NCBI GenBank assembly: GCA_021234155.1
Contig: JAJEKV010000013.1
Location: forward strand, 17,833,781 to 17,897,780
Direction of reading: 5' to 3'
Source: Isoetes taiwanensis
Lineage: Eukaryota > Streptophyta > Lycopodiopsida > Isoetales > Isoetaceae
Length of the DNA stretch: 64,000 nucleotides
This document shows positions 44,890 to 56,430 of this stretch, one piece after another. The notes beneath the pieces were generated by a model that saw nothing but the letters and a program-made list of their open reading frames with translations, searched no databases and was not told where the DNA came from. The translations under genes were made by a program, and so were the position numbers. Position 1 is the first letter of the stretch, and each line of letters begins with the position of its first letter.

Positions 44890-45980
44890 AGCATCTAAGG
44901 GTGACCAAATGGCCAGCCAGACTTTTTAGGTCTAAAGCCCGCTTGGCCTATTGCTCTAGCATTGTGATCCTCCGCCAGCTTGCTTATCTTGCCCTCAAGT
45001 ATAGAGGCATCTGAGCTTTTTTGCATAAAGGTCGCCAACCATAATGGTACCTGGAAGTTACCCGGATCGATACATCCCCCGACTTGTGCAATGGCACAAC
45101 CCTATTAACCCGCCAGACCTAGGAAACCCATCTCTCAAAGCCATGTCGACCCAGCCTATTTAAGAATCAGCTTCTCCAGCCCATTTAAGCATTTTCGCCT
45201 TAAGGCCACAAGCATATGCCGCTTTGCCATTAGCAAGTCTCTTGAGCCCCACCTGAACATCCTCCAGAGTAAAGGTAAGCATATCATCCATCTCACATGT
45301 CTCTTCGCCATCTTATCCTCAACTCCATGGACATGGTATAAATTATGACATGCTCCATTAGTGCCTCCGCTTTCAACACATTACCCCCATGCTTCAAGGG
45401 TTTAAGCCTATTCCAAAATTTCTTTTGGATCAACTAGCGTTCTTCCACCATTCGGGCCTATGTTTATTTATGTAAATATGCCTTCTTCTTATTTTTGACC
45501 AGCTTGGTATACACTCTCCTTTTTCAGACTTTAGTCGCCCTTGTGCCGCTTCTAAATTTTTGCCTCCATTAATTTTACATTCCATGTCAAACCATCCATT
45601 ACATGGCAGCCCCCCTCCGTTTGCCCGTTGGGATACAAAACATTCATCCGCTGATTCAAGCAAAACCCTAGACAACGCCTCACCATATCCCCCTATCGAT
45701 CCGGGTCATGCAAAGATGCCATTTTCTGCCGCATATCTTGCTATATTCATGAGCTTTATCATACTTGAGAGACATCCATTTACCTTTATATGTATCTTCT
45801 TGCTGCCTATGATGCCACTGTACATGAAGTTCAATGAGCAAAGGTACATGATCCGAGCAAAGGTTCATTCTCATCTCCAATGTGTAAGCTAATAACATGT
45901 TCTCGCAAAAAGTAGGTTTGGCAATAACATAATCCACCACGCTAGCATTTTTACAAGCGCGCTTTACCGAGCCTGGGTAC

Positions 45981-46475
45981 CTATCCGTGCCATTGAATCA
46001 CCATCTCAAAACCGCTACACATATGTAAGACATGACGCCCCTGTGGTGTCAGCCATTTCATATTGTCTTCTGATGTTCTGCTCCATCCAATTGTCCTCAC
46101 CTCAGTATCATCCAGCATTTCCAACCATTCTGCTTCTCCATCTAGGCCCATCAAAGCTGCTTGATGGTTTCCCGTACGCCCATTAAAGTCTCCTAACAAT
46201 AGCACTTCCCCGCCAAAACCCAAAGCTAGTATATCCCCGCCTAAGTGAAAGAATGGGTCATCCTTATCCGTGATCTCCTTTGTTATACGGTGTGATTCCC
46301 TTGGGGGAAAATAACAACCAGCTACATATATCTTGTTGCCCCTACCTGGCAATTCAATCCAAATGTATTGTGCAGTTGCCTTATGTGTCAAAACACACAC
46401 TGCGTGCGCAATTTCATTGCGAGTATAGCATGCAATACCACCTGTACCTTTAAGATTCCAGCCCTTCTTATTCAT
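45981..46475 (-). CDS. LINE 2 AP-type endonuclease, best of three copies
   Basis: A 164-residue frame starting NKKGWNLKGTGGIACYTRNE. It then has WIELPGRGNKIYVAGCYFPP (beta strand and loop of the exonuclease/endonuclease/phosphatase fold) and the diagnostic VLLLGDFNGRTG (about residues 108-119; the D and N are catalytic). This nuclease nicks target DNA to prime reverse transcription. The first half (to about residue 85) is repeated at 47092 and 47730; the GDFN part occurs only here, next to the rest of ORF2. Confidence 0.7.
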   Translation of the reverse strand: MNKKGWNLKGTGGIACYTRNEIAHAVCVLTHKATAQYIWIELPGRGNKIYVAGCYFPPRESHRITKEITDKDDPFFHLGGDILALGFGGEVLLLGDFNGRTGNHQAALMGLDGEAEWLEMLDDTEVRTIGWSRTSEDNMKWLTPQGRHVLHMCSGFEMVIQWHG

Positions 46476-48089
46476 ACTGAATGTAATAGCGTAAAACCAA
46501 AAATATCTGGAAGAGCCTTTTCCTCATGCTCACATGTTTCCAAAAAGAAAACTATGTCTACATTTGCTAGCAAGTCATCCATAGCACAAATCTTACTACT
46601 TTTTAACGTATTTACATTCCAGCAAACTAACTTGGCGGTCGCTACTTCCTATGCATCCTCCACAATCACTTTTCCGCCTCTCCAGTTGTCCAGCCGCTCT
46701 TGCTTCCTTCATCCTCTGAAGATCTTCTTTTCTCTACTGAAATTGCGTCTTAGTTTAGTCGTCATTGACCCATATATATTTGCCCTTAAGCAATGTTCGC
46801 TTCTGCATAACCCGAGCCTTCGCTTCCCTGCCAAATCCAAAGCTAGTATATCCTGCTCTAAGTGAAAGAATGGGTCATCCTTATCCAGATCTCCTTTGTT
46901 ATACACAGGTGATTCTCTTGGGGGGAAATAACAACCAGCTACATATATCTTGTTGCCCCTACCTGGCAATTCAATCCAAATGTATTGTGCAGTTGCCTTA
47001 TGTGTCAAAACACACACTGCGTGCGCAATTTCATTGCGAGTATAGCATGCAATACCACCTGTACCTTTAAGATTCCAGCCCTTCTTATTCATACTGAATG
47101 TAATAGCGTAAAACCAAAAATATCTGGAAGAGCCTTTTCCTCATGGAAGAGCCTTTTCCTCATGCTCACATGTTTCCAAAAAGAAAACTATGTCTACATT
47201 TGCTAGCAAGTCATCCATAGCACAAATCTTACTACTTTTTAACGTATTTACATTCCAGCAAACTAACTTGGCGGTCGCTACTTCCTATGCATCCTCCACA
47301 ATCACTTTTCCGCCTCTCCAGTTGTCCAACTGCTCTTGCTTCCTTCATCCTCTGAAGATCTTCTCTTCTCTACTGAAATTGGGTCTTAGTTTAGTCGTCA
47401 TTGACCCATATATATTTGCCCTTAAGCAATGTTCGCTTCTGCATAACCCGAGCCTTCGCTTCCCTGCCAAACCCAAAGCTAGTATATCCTGCTCTAAGTG
47501 AAAGAATGGGTCATCCTTATCCAGATCTCCTTTGTTATACACAGGTGATTCCCTTGGGGGAAATAACAACCAGCTACATATATCTTGTTGCCCCTACCTG
47601 GCAATTCAATCCAAATGTATTGTGCGGTTGCCTTATGTGTCAAAAAACACAAGGCTGCGCGCAATTTCATTCGAAAGTATAGCATGCAATACCACCCTGC
47701 ACCTTTAAGATTCCAGCCCTTCTTATTCATACTGAATGTAATAGCGTAAAACCAAAAATATCTGGAAGAGCCTTTTCCTCATGCTCACATGTTTCCAAAA
47801 AGAGAACTATGTCTACATTTGCTAGCAAGTCATCCATAGCACAAATCTTACTACTTTTTAACGTATTTACATTCCAGCAAACTAACTTGGCGGTCGCTAC
47901 TTCCTATGCATCCTCCACAATCACTTTTCCGCCTCTCCAGCTTGTCCAATGCGCTCTTGCTTCCTTCATCCCTCTGAAGATCTTCTCTTCTCTACTGAAA
48001 TTGGGTCTTAGTTTAGTCGCGTCATTGACCCATATATATTTGTTCTTAAGCAATGTTCGCTCAGATAACCCGAGCCTTCGCTTCCTTGG
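46221..48089. repeat. Tandem triplication of the ORF1/ORF2 junction in LINE 2
   Basis: Three consecutive units, at about 46221-46837 (617 bp), 46838-47473 (636 bp) and 47474-48089 (616 bp). Each begins CAAAGCTAGTATATCC and includes the endonuclease start (a Met codon at 46475, 47092 and 47730 on the minus strand) and TTAAGCAATGTTCGCT. Unit 2 carries a short extra duplication (GGAAGAGCCTTTTCCTCAT twice, about 47127-47163). Units 2 and 3 are about 97% alike by eye. Confidence 0.8.
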
Positions 48090-48573
48090 ATGCGCACTTC
48101 ACCAACACATTCCGTGTTCCTTCCCCCTTCCTTCCAACCCGGTAAGCCTCCAAAATATCCACCTGCACCTGCATATTACCTGCAAGAAATGTTTGAACAG
48201 CCATGCTTGTGTCCTCATTCTCCTTTTCTGGTAGGCCAAAAATTCTGAAATTATTAGCCTTCGACTCCCTTTCATGCATATCAGCCAAGTGCTCCATTTT
48301 CTCATTCAAAGCATCAATTGCTCCTTGAAAACCATCATTTGAGCCCCTATTCGAAGTCTCAGCTTGATCTATGACCTGCTTTGTCTCTGATACGCTTGCT
48401 AGCTGCTGCTTTAGCTCTACATTTTCACTCTTTAAAGAACACAGAGACTCATTCATACCTTGCAAAAGCTTAAGCATTTGTGCCTGATGGGCTGCCGCCT
48501 CCTTCCTTGCTTGCTCTTGCTCCATGGATTCTAGTAGCTTCATCATCACCGTAAGCAATTGACCCATTAGCAT
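48061..48573 (-). CDS. LINE 2 ORF1 protein
   Basis: A 170-residue frame with the layout of an L1-type ORF1 nucleic-acid chaperone. It has a long coiled coil (residues about 10-60, KLLESMEQEQARKEAAAHQA and SLKSENVELKQQLASVSET), a second coil (about 82-105) and then NFRIFGLPEKENED, the start of an RRM-like fold, and VDILEAYRVGRKGEGTRNVL. It ends at KEAKARVI where the triplicated region begins. The ATG at 48573 is the first in frame and lies 28 bp from the (AG)n tract. Confidence 0.65.
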   Translation of the reverse strand: MLMGQLLTVMMKLLESMEQEQARKEAAAHQAQMLKLLQGMNESLCSLKSENVELKQQLASVSETKQVIDQAETSNRGSNDGFQGAIDALNEKMEHLADMHERESKANNFRIFGLPEKENEDTSMAVQTFLAGNMQVQVDILEAYRVGRKGEGTRNVLVKCASKEAKARVI

Positions 48574-48597
48574 CTCTCCTCCAAAGAATCCGTAAGG

Positions 48598-48600
<3 letters not shown>

Positions 48601-48694
<94 letters not shown>
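48601..48694. repeat. (AG)47 microsatellite
   Basis: An uninterrupted AG run of 94 bp next to the 5' end of LINE 2. Confidence 0.97.
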
Positions 48695-48695
<1 letters not shown>

Positions 48696-48989
48696 CTTGA
48701 ATCCGGTCTGGGACATTTGTGTCATCCGGCTATGTCATCCACAGCATCAGTTATACAAAAAATTTGAATTGCAATTTTAGGTCAAATATCGACACAACCA
48801 ATGACACTAATGGACCTCTTCTCTTGTAGTGCTTGAAGCATTGTTCAAAATTCAGGATATGAGATATTTCGAGTTCTTTGAGCCCGCTTCTTGGCAGCAA
48901 GTTTTAGGGTTCCCATGTCTTTGTTTAAGCCAGATTCTATAAGAAATGAGTTGAGGTAATTATGTCCTTCCTATCAAAACATCGATGAA

Positions 48990-49722
48990 GCGGCATTTCA
49001 ACATTTTTGATAAATGGATTCAGTCATTTTAGATATAACTGCAATGCTTATGAGGCCATTTTGTTTGGTTTAGCAATGCAAAAATTTTGCTTGGATCTGA
49101 TGCAAGAAAATGAACTTGAAGATCCCATGCCAACAGTCGATGAGGAAAATCCATTCAAAGACGATATTAGTTTTCAATATGCATCGTCCATCTTACTCCT
49201 GGCTGTAGCAACTCGGTTAAGAAGACCATCAAGAAGATTCTGGGTTTGTCCTAGACAAACCACCCAATGGGATAACATTGACAATTATGTATGGAATTGC
49301 CTACCATCATTTGAAGATGATATACGGCATCATTTTTACAGAATGAAGAGAGGTTTATTTGAGAAACTGGTAGGTCTCATTGTATATCTAATTAAACTAG
49401 GCTAGAAAGTCAGACCTCTTATAGACCCTAGGAAGGCTTAGTTATAGTTCTCTATTTCCTTGCTCATGGTGAGATGCCTTTACATGGCCAAAGGTTTTAT
49501 GTTGGAAAAGCAACTGTCCAAAAATATACCAAGAAGGTGACATTAGCTCTTGCTTCTAAACCATACCTATTCATGTTGGCAGGGCAGCTAAGATCATTCG
49601 TGCCACATTGGAAACCTATTCCAAATCTTCACAAAGCCTTACTAGATCCAACTAAACATTTGAGTTCCCTACATCGTAATATGATTAGTTTGTTCTCTTA
49701 TGAGCAGGATAAGACACTGTAG
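48990..49722 (+). mobile_element. PIF/Harbinger transposase fragment
   Basis: The first frame (49007-49405) contains SRRFWVCPRQTTQWDNIDNY and FYRMKRGLFEKLVGLI, matching the RRFWVRP...WWDN...FRM-x-x-x-F-x-x-L entry segment of HARBI1-like transposases. The second (49474-49722) has FYVGKATVQKYTKKVTLAL, the helix-turn-helix part usually written F-x-V-G-K-S-T-V. The DDE part is missing after 49722, so it is a broken remnant. No terminal repeats or the partner Myb-like gene are seen. Confidence 0.65.
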
Positions 49723-49879
49723 ATTCCTTTTTGTGGCAATTTTAGCTTCTTAATAGGCAGGATTTGTGATCAGCACAATCCTGAGCGTCTGTTGCAGAGT
49801 TCTGATATGCTGGCCTCCATTGTGCGCCAGAATCTGCTTCTCCTCGGCTCTTGTGGTAGATATTTAGCTCTGGTGGTAT

Positions 49880-50095
49880 CTCTTGTCCTGATAATTTTGC
49901 TCTGGATCGTGATAACCGTGCTCTGGATCACGATAATCTTGCTATAGGCATCCAAACTAGCTGATATTCTTGCTCTGGATCTGGTTAATCTTGCTATGGA
50001 GCAAAGTTCATGGCTTGTCGGTTAAGGGGGTTAATCCCCTTTGCTTGCATGGTATAGCAAATAAACAGGCTCGCAAATGGGATTAACCCCATCAT
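49880..50095. repeat. Degenerate short repeats and an inverted repeat
   Basis: TTGCTCTGGATC(G/T) with GATAA occurs about four times between 49905 and 49995. Next to it, GGGGTTAATCCCCTTTGC (50027-50045) is inverted at 50073-50090 (GCAAATGGGATTAACCCC) with a 27-nt loop. No gene is seen from 49723 to 51820; a 65-bp tandem duplication (about 50898-51033, CATAGCAAACTTT...GCATCTATTCAGCATCA) also occurs. Confidence 0.55.
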
Positions 50096-51526
50096 AAAAG
50101 ATAGTATGAAGACTCCAATAGTCAACCTGTTCAATAAATTGTCCTCGTAGTTATCTGATGTTGGTATCACCAATATAAGCCTACAGTTTTAGCAATTAAG
50201 TAATGATAGGGATTGCTCGAAGTCAACTTCTTCCTCTTCCTCCTTCTCGCTGCTTTTGGTAATAAGCTTTACACCTTCTGCAGGCATGTATTAACTGCAT
50301 GAGATATAAAGAGTCACACGCAGAATACAAAGCACAAGGAATGGCCAATTTAAACTCCTAACTATAGCTCTTTCAAACCGAGCTCTTCAAGCAAGGCATT
50401 TCATGCTTGTGCCCATCAGTGCAGATTCTGGCATGAGCCTATAATAAGATACCAATTAAAAGCCATTGAGATCAAAATAGCTACCAGCTTTCAACCAGGC
50501 AGAACTGGAGCATACAAGGGTAAGAAGACAATTGATGTAAAACTTAATTTGTCCATTCAAGTGCAAGCTCTGTCTCAAACCACTCTCTCCAAGCAATAAA
50601 TGTTTCACTTGATACAACCTCACCATGTGGATCAAGTGCTAGAAAACAGTAGATCGTACTAGTAAAAAATGACAAATGGTATCTGAACGCCTGCAATTTA
50701 TACTCATCTACTAGAACTTAATTTGTAATGACCTCATCTACTTCAGCAACCTCATCTTGATACCTACATTTTGAGCATACTTCTCTAAAAGTCTTTCTAT
50801 GGCTGATTGCCTAGTGTGACCATCATGGACATGCCAAGATTTTCTTCTGCCCTGCTACGAAGCCCCTATGTGCCACATTAATCTGCCAACAACAAAAGCT
50901 TATCCAATTCATAGCAAACTTTCAAGTCTTATGTTACGCATCTATTCAGCATCATACAAATAAAAAAGAAATAGAAAGCTTCTCCAATCATAGCAAACTT
51001 TAAGTATTATGTTTTGCATCTATTCAGCATCACCCAAGAACAATAGTCAAGGAAGCTTACTTTTGAATGTAACTTCCTCTTTAACTCCTTGAAATCATCA
51101 TGTTTCACTCCTTCAGGATCCTAAGCTGCCAACATTAGAGATGGTAAATATGGCGCCCTTTCTCATAGAAACCATCGTGCAAGCATCCGGTAAACAACTT
51201 CTTAGCTTCTTGCTAAAACATTGATTCTAATTCTTCCATCGATGGTATGATATTAGCTGTCATGAAAATAATGAGGCTGAGGATTCATTCCTCTTCTAGT
51301 TATATGCCAAGGATCCGGTGTCATACTATGGAATTGGTCATAATTTTGATAAACTCCACCGACACAAGCAGGAAGAATAATCTTGTCTAGCAACAGGGGC
51401 AATGGGGAGATTACCTGCCACAACAAGTTTTGGCCACAACAAAGTTTAGCGTCAAGAGTGTATATCCGAGTATATACCGACATATATCTAGACTATTCCA
51501 CATTCCCACACGAGCGAGGGTTTGTC

Positions 51527-51576
51527 CTTTAGGGACGTAAAAATATACTTCCTTCCTTCCTTCCTTTAGGGACAAC
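51527..51576 (+). repeat. Minimal LINE 3' tail insertion
   Basis: TTTAGGGAC is repeated at 51528-51536 and 51564-51572, enclosing GTAAAAATATAC and (TTCC)4. The enclosed piece matches the last bases of the LINE 3' end (GGACGTTAAAATAAAC then TTCC repeats on the sense strand). It looks like a nearly complete 5' truncation that left only the tail. Confidence 0.5.
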
Positions 51577-51821
51577 CCAAAAATCAAAATAACCCAAACA
51601 TACAATTTCTCACCAAAATACGAGCCAAACCATTGCTTTTTGTCCGACCCCATTCCACATCATTACCGTGTTTATTTAAATTTGGTAAAATTATAACGTC
51701 CCATATCCAAGATGAAGCCTATGCTATGTAAAACCTCTAAACCGTGAGAAGAGAAAAGGGCTGCTTATGGGACGAGATACAAATTTTTGAACGAGGCTAG
51801 CATTTGATTGAACTATTTGCA

Positions 51822-54800
51822 ATGGCGTTTTGCATGCTCGGCACTTCTCTCATCTCTCTGCCACGCGCTTTGCAACATCCATCAAAAATATGTTTGAAAC
51901 GGCTGCGTCATGACAATGCAGATTCTGTAAGTCTTTCAATACCAATCTGGAATACTCCTTTAAATCAGAAGACATCCAGGATAAAGACGCAAGCAATTAA
52001 CATATGCACGTATGGTTCCAATAAAAATTCATGGTGTGCTTGGAAGTTCAAGTTGGATCTGATGCTATGGCTCACTTCGACCTCTTTTAGCATTGGTTTG
52101 GCACTTCTTGCCTTGCTTTTAAGTTTTAAGCTACGACCCACTAGAAGAGTGTGCCTTCCATTAGCTCATGTTTCTTCTGTCGTCTCGGGAAATATTGGAG
52201 AAAGTACTGGGAATGGTTCCCAAACAGCCACTTCCAACATAAGTAATGGAGAGGTATTAGAAGTAGCAGAGCAAAATGATAGCGTTGAAAATAGGGCAGA
52301 AGAATATTCAGCTGAGATTGGACATGTTACATTAAATGAGAAAATCCATCTTGATGGGGAGACTGAAGGAAACCAGGATTTAACAAATCGAAATGGAAAC
52401 GTTCCCACGAATGATATCCAGACCATGGCTGATGATATCAAATTTCATGCAGGTATTGAGTCTATTAAGCACTAGTATGAAAGCATTTCTAGTATTCCAA
52501 TTCTGTGCATGCTTTTGAAATATTTGTAGGATATGAACAGATTGATAAGGATAAGACAAGCCATGATAAGGTTGGTGTTGACATTTTGGGAGACATGAAG
52601 CAACCATCAATAGAAATTCTAGAGGACACCACCACCTCAGGTAGATATTCTATTTAGACCATGATTTAAATATATGTTCCTGCGATTTATTTATTTACAT
52701 CACTTGCAATGGCTATCTCAATTACATTAGCCAGTTACTTTTCCCAAATGGAAGATCACATTCACGATGCAAGAATAAAAAACTGAAATAAATTCACCTT
52801 TGAAAAAAGTAGTTATTACTCGAATCCCCAGGGCATTAAAAAGAGGTTATGTTGCAGAAGAGACTAGAGGAGAACGGGTCAGAAAGGAACTCGAGGAATC
52901 CTTTAAGAAGTGGAAAGCTACTCCGTATGCTTTGAAAGTGCCACTCAGAATTGTCTCATTGCAAGGTTCCATGCCTTCTGCATGGATCGAGGTGTGTTTC
53001 TCTTATCAATATCCGTAGAAATTGTAAAAATGTGGAGACCTGAAGCATCCTTAATTCTGCAGGATTTCAGGCAATGCCAAGGCCGCAAGGCAGTGATTTC
53101 TACTTCGTCTTATGGTAGTTTAAGGGATATTGTTGCCCAGCTTTCTTCATCCGTGCGTAAAGGTCAGATTTCCAAAATTTCAGTAATGGCGGCAGATCTT
53201 GTCACCATTGGTGATTCTTGGCTGGTAAAAGCTATTCAAGGAAATTTAATTGAACCAATTAGCTCTGCCTCAAATAATGAGTGGTTTGAGAAGCTTAGTC
53301 CTAAATTACAGGTAAACAGCCAGGTCTTTTGCTCGTAACTTCATGTTGCTGAATAGTGATAATGTTTATCTTTAGTCATTCCTCCGAAGGGACAGAGCAG
53401 GACAAATTAAACCTGATGGGGAAGTGTGGGCTGTCCCATATCGATGGGGCTGCACTGTCATCGCATACAGGAAGGACAAATTAGACCAAGCAGCTGTTAC
53501 AATCAAGGCAGGTGATAGTAGCCATCTCACAAATAATTATTATATTTGATTTGTCCTTTGGAGATACTCGCATGTGTTAGGTAAATATACATACGACTAT
53601 TATGCTTCAAAGAGTTCATGCATGTTAGCACTGCTGGCTTTTCTCAATCTTGTTGATCATGCTATTTTGGTACTTGTCAACAACAGGATTGGCATGATCT
53701 GTGGAAACCAGAGCTAACAGGAAGGATAGCTATGGTAGATTCTCCTAGAGAGATCATTGGGGCCGTATTGAAATCGTTGGGCTGCTCTTACAACATTAAA
53801 AGCTTTGAGAAGGATGTTCCGGGGGGTCGACTGGCTGTAAAACGATCTTTTGCCGAGTTCAAAGGACAGGTAATTTACCCTGATACTGAGATACAACGTT
53901 GCAAGACCAATTATCAGGCAGACCAAGATATCTACGATGTCATTGAACATTATGAATCCCTTTACAATAATTGGTTGCTTAGAAATGAGATGACACATTA
54001 CAGAAATTCTTTGTAACATAGAAAGATTGGAACTTACCTTACATAAGCAATGATGTTCAACTTTGCAGTCATAAAAACTGACTTAAGCTTCTTCATGGCC
54101 TTGGCAATTTTCTCTCTCTATTATGATACATTTTGACAGCTTGCTGCAAGTGCAGGTCCGTTTGTTTGATGGCATTCATTATCTGGATGCATTAAGTGCA
54201 GGAGATGCATGGGTTGCTATTGGATGGTCGAATGAAGTGGTTCCATTCGCAAAACAAATGCCTGGAATTGAAGTTATAGTGCCTGAATCAGGGACAAGCC
54301 TTTGGGCTGACCTATGGGTAACATGTCTTTTGAAAGGTTTGGATTTCGTTTTTAAAGTCTTTTGATTATTTGAGTGGGATTATCAGGCCATTCCTGCAAC
54401 GAATCGTTTTAAAACAGATAAAGTTGGTGGTCGGATAAGAGGCCCTTCACCGCTAATTTATCAATGGCTTGATTTCTGTCTTCAACCTGCACGAGCATTG
54501 TCCTTCATGCAGCAAAGCACAATCACTGGAGCGTCTCCTTGTTTGTTTAAAGATAAAGGCTTAGAAGTTGAAGAATTAAAACCTGAAACTTCAAGACGTA
54601 ACCTTTTCCAGGTTGGCATAATGGAAATCATGCATCGAGCAGATAAGTCAGATGGGAAGCATTTGGTTGGAGGTGTTCCTCCTGCTGATGTACTTGCACG
54701 GAGTGAATTCTTAGAGCCACTGACGACGAATGCTGTTGCTGATTTTAATTGGCTCCTCTCAGAGAGTGGGAAGTTCCCCAGTTGGTCTCCGAGCTTTTGC

Positions 54801-54860
54801 GAATATATGTGGATGAAGTGTGAATCACTAAGATTGCGCCACCCAAAAGGCAGTAGATAG
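51822..54860 (+). CDS. PotD-like polyamine-type solute-binding protein, 8 exons
   Basis: Exons: 51822-52452, 52530-52640, 52810-52991, 53063-53311, 53376-53507, 53687-53869, 54156-54317 and 54387-54860. They sum to 2124 nt (707 residues) with all phases consistent. The start ATG at 51822 is chosen over 51804 for its GCAATGGC context. Residues 1-75 are Ser/Arg/Lys-rich, like a plastid transit peptide; 80-103 form a membrane segment; 110-250 are acidic and poorly ordered. The rest is a type 1 periplasmic-binding fold (STSSYGSLRDIVAQL, VWAVPYRWGCTVIAYRKDKL, DWHDLWKPELTGRIAMVDSP, GDAWVAIGWSNEVV, PESGTSLWADLW). It resembles the Arabidopsis putrescine-binding-related protein (At1g31410, from memory). 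Such proteins bind polyamines or similar small solutes in bacteria; the plant role is not settled. Intron 5 uses a GC donor (AAG then GCAGGT). Confidence 0.85.
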
Positions 54861-56430
54861 TAACTGCAGAATGTGGATGTTAACTGCATATTGCAAAGAT
54901 GTTGGTGCTCAACTTATGGGAAAAAGTTTCCAAAATCTTCCGTTTGGTTTTGGCAGACGTTTTTTTAAGTAGCTTAGTTCTACCTGTGATATGTGGGACC
55001 AGTGACACCGACCGGAATTCATGTTTTGAAGCATAAAGTTGCAGGGAATTTTACACCTTGAACAACTGTATTTTACAGTCAGAAGAACACCAGTATAGGA
55101 AAGCCCTTGTTGGGTTTACAGACTGGGGTGCTCGAATCTTCTTCGCCCATGTGCTCAGATCTTCTCCATCTTTTATGATTCGTTTTAATAATTTGATTAG
55201 ACAGCACTTCCAAGAGAGCTGGGCTTGCTGACAAGAACCATCAACATTTGGGGACTCCCATAAGTCTCGTTTTGCTCAGGTAGATATAAATGACATTGTC
55301 GTTCATTTCTGGAATGCTATTCAAATCCTCATATCTTTATTATTGGATGGCAATGCAGTTTGTACCAAGCACTCATTCATTGTTGAAAGACCATTTAGTA
55401 AACTACTAGGATGCGTGTCCTGTTAACAGCAAACAACATTACACTGCAATCTTTGTGCAAATAAGCCAGGCCTCTGGTAGTTGTGGCCAAGTTTTCCAGA
55501 AGGCAGCCCTTGTCTGGTTCAACTACTTGCCTAAGGTTGATGCTTGGGTCTTACAAGATCTTAACGAGATTTCAAGCTTGTCGTGGGCTTTGCTGTTTGT
55601 TTCTAGGTTAGTTTTCATATTACTGCCCTTATGTTTGATGTTTGTTAATCAGGCAGTGGTTTACTTGGGAAAGGAATAGTAATGGTTAAACTGGGCAAGG
55701 GATGCTAGTGGTTTAACTCGGCAATGCTTGCTAGTAGTTCAAATTAGTTGTGATTTAAGTGGTCTACTGCCTAGGCGTTGGTGTTTAAGAAGTTGGCCTT
55801 CCACATTGCAAGGGGTTCAGGTCTGCTGGATAGTTTGTTGTCCGTTGATGGTTAGATAGGAAATATTATTTGCCCAAGTTCGAGTTACAAAGAGTAAGTA
55901 ATCTCCTCAAAAGAGTCCACCTCAAACATTTAGAGGGTACTATAAGAGTGGCCACCCCTTTCACGTAGAGATATATTTTAGCAACATGGTAGTATAGGAG
56001 ATGATTAGTGTTTTTTCTAAATCCATATAGCTGCCCTAAAAAAAAAACACCTTGTCAGCCTTGGTGCCTGGGGTCAGAGCTAATTAGAATGCCAGGCAAG
56101 AGCCTAGAAGAAAGGAGTTAGAGCCTATTAAAATGTTAAGCAGGAGCTTAGAAGAATATCACAAGAAGAATATCACGGGAAAGACATTATTGAAGGTTTG
56201 GAGAAACACCTGTTTTGGTGGTCAATTACAAAGTTGTCTCTTGGTGATTGTATTTTAGTGGCCAAATTAGTTCAGTACCAATGTTTATATAGCTTCCTTG
56301 CTGCAAGCCTACAAGTCAAAGTATAAAACTATAAGAGCTCATTGCAATAGTCCAAAATTTTTATATAGGCTGGCAGTGAGGAGGTCAATGTAGTTAGGTG
56401 ATCTCTTAACTTAGGAGGCTAATATAATTA
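54861..56430. other. No gene supported
   Basis: Sequence after the PotD-like stop codon. The first few hundred bases are presumably 3' UTR. Open frames such as 55455-55679 show no domain. A run of nine A lies at 56039-56047. Nothing else is recognised. Confidence 0.4.

Larger units (their letters stand above)
43247..48600 (-). mobile_element. LINE 2: EN-RT retrotransposon with (GAAAT)n tail
   Basis: Minus strand, about 5.35 kb including a 1.25-kb internal expansion. 5' to 3': ORF1 (48573-48061), endonuclease (46475-45981 for the best copy), linker (45940-45430) and RT (44889-44611 and flanks). 44460-44340 is the stretch after RT, and the 3' end has the hairpin AGACC-ACCA-GGTCT (43281-43294) and a tail of GAAAT units (43247-43264). 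It is related to LINE 1 by ORF order and by the 3' hairpin, but it has a lower G+C content. It lies between purine tracts: (GA)-rich DNA at 43165-43245 and (AG)47 at 48601-48694. Confidence 0.8.

Noticed and set aside
46368-48234. Plus-strand frames repeated three times
   Set aside because: Antisense to the triplicated LINE 2 segment.
52910-53018. Reading straight through the 52991 boundary
   Set aside because: The GT after GAG at 52991 and the AG at 53062 give an in-phase join; read-through adds non-conserved residues and stops.
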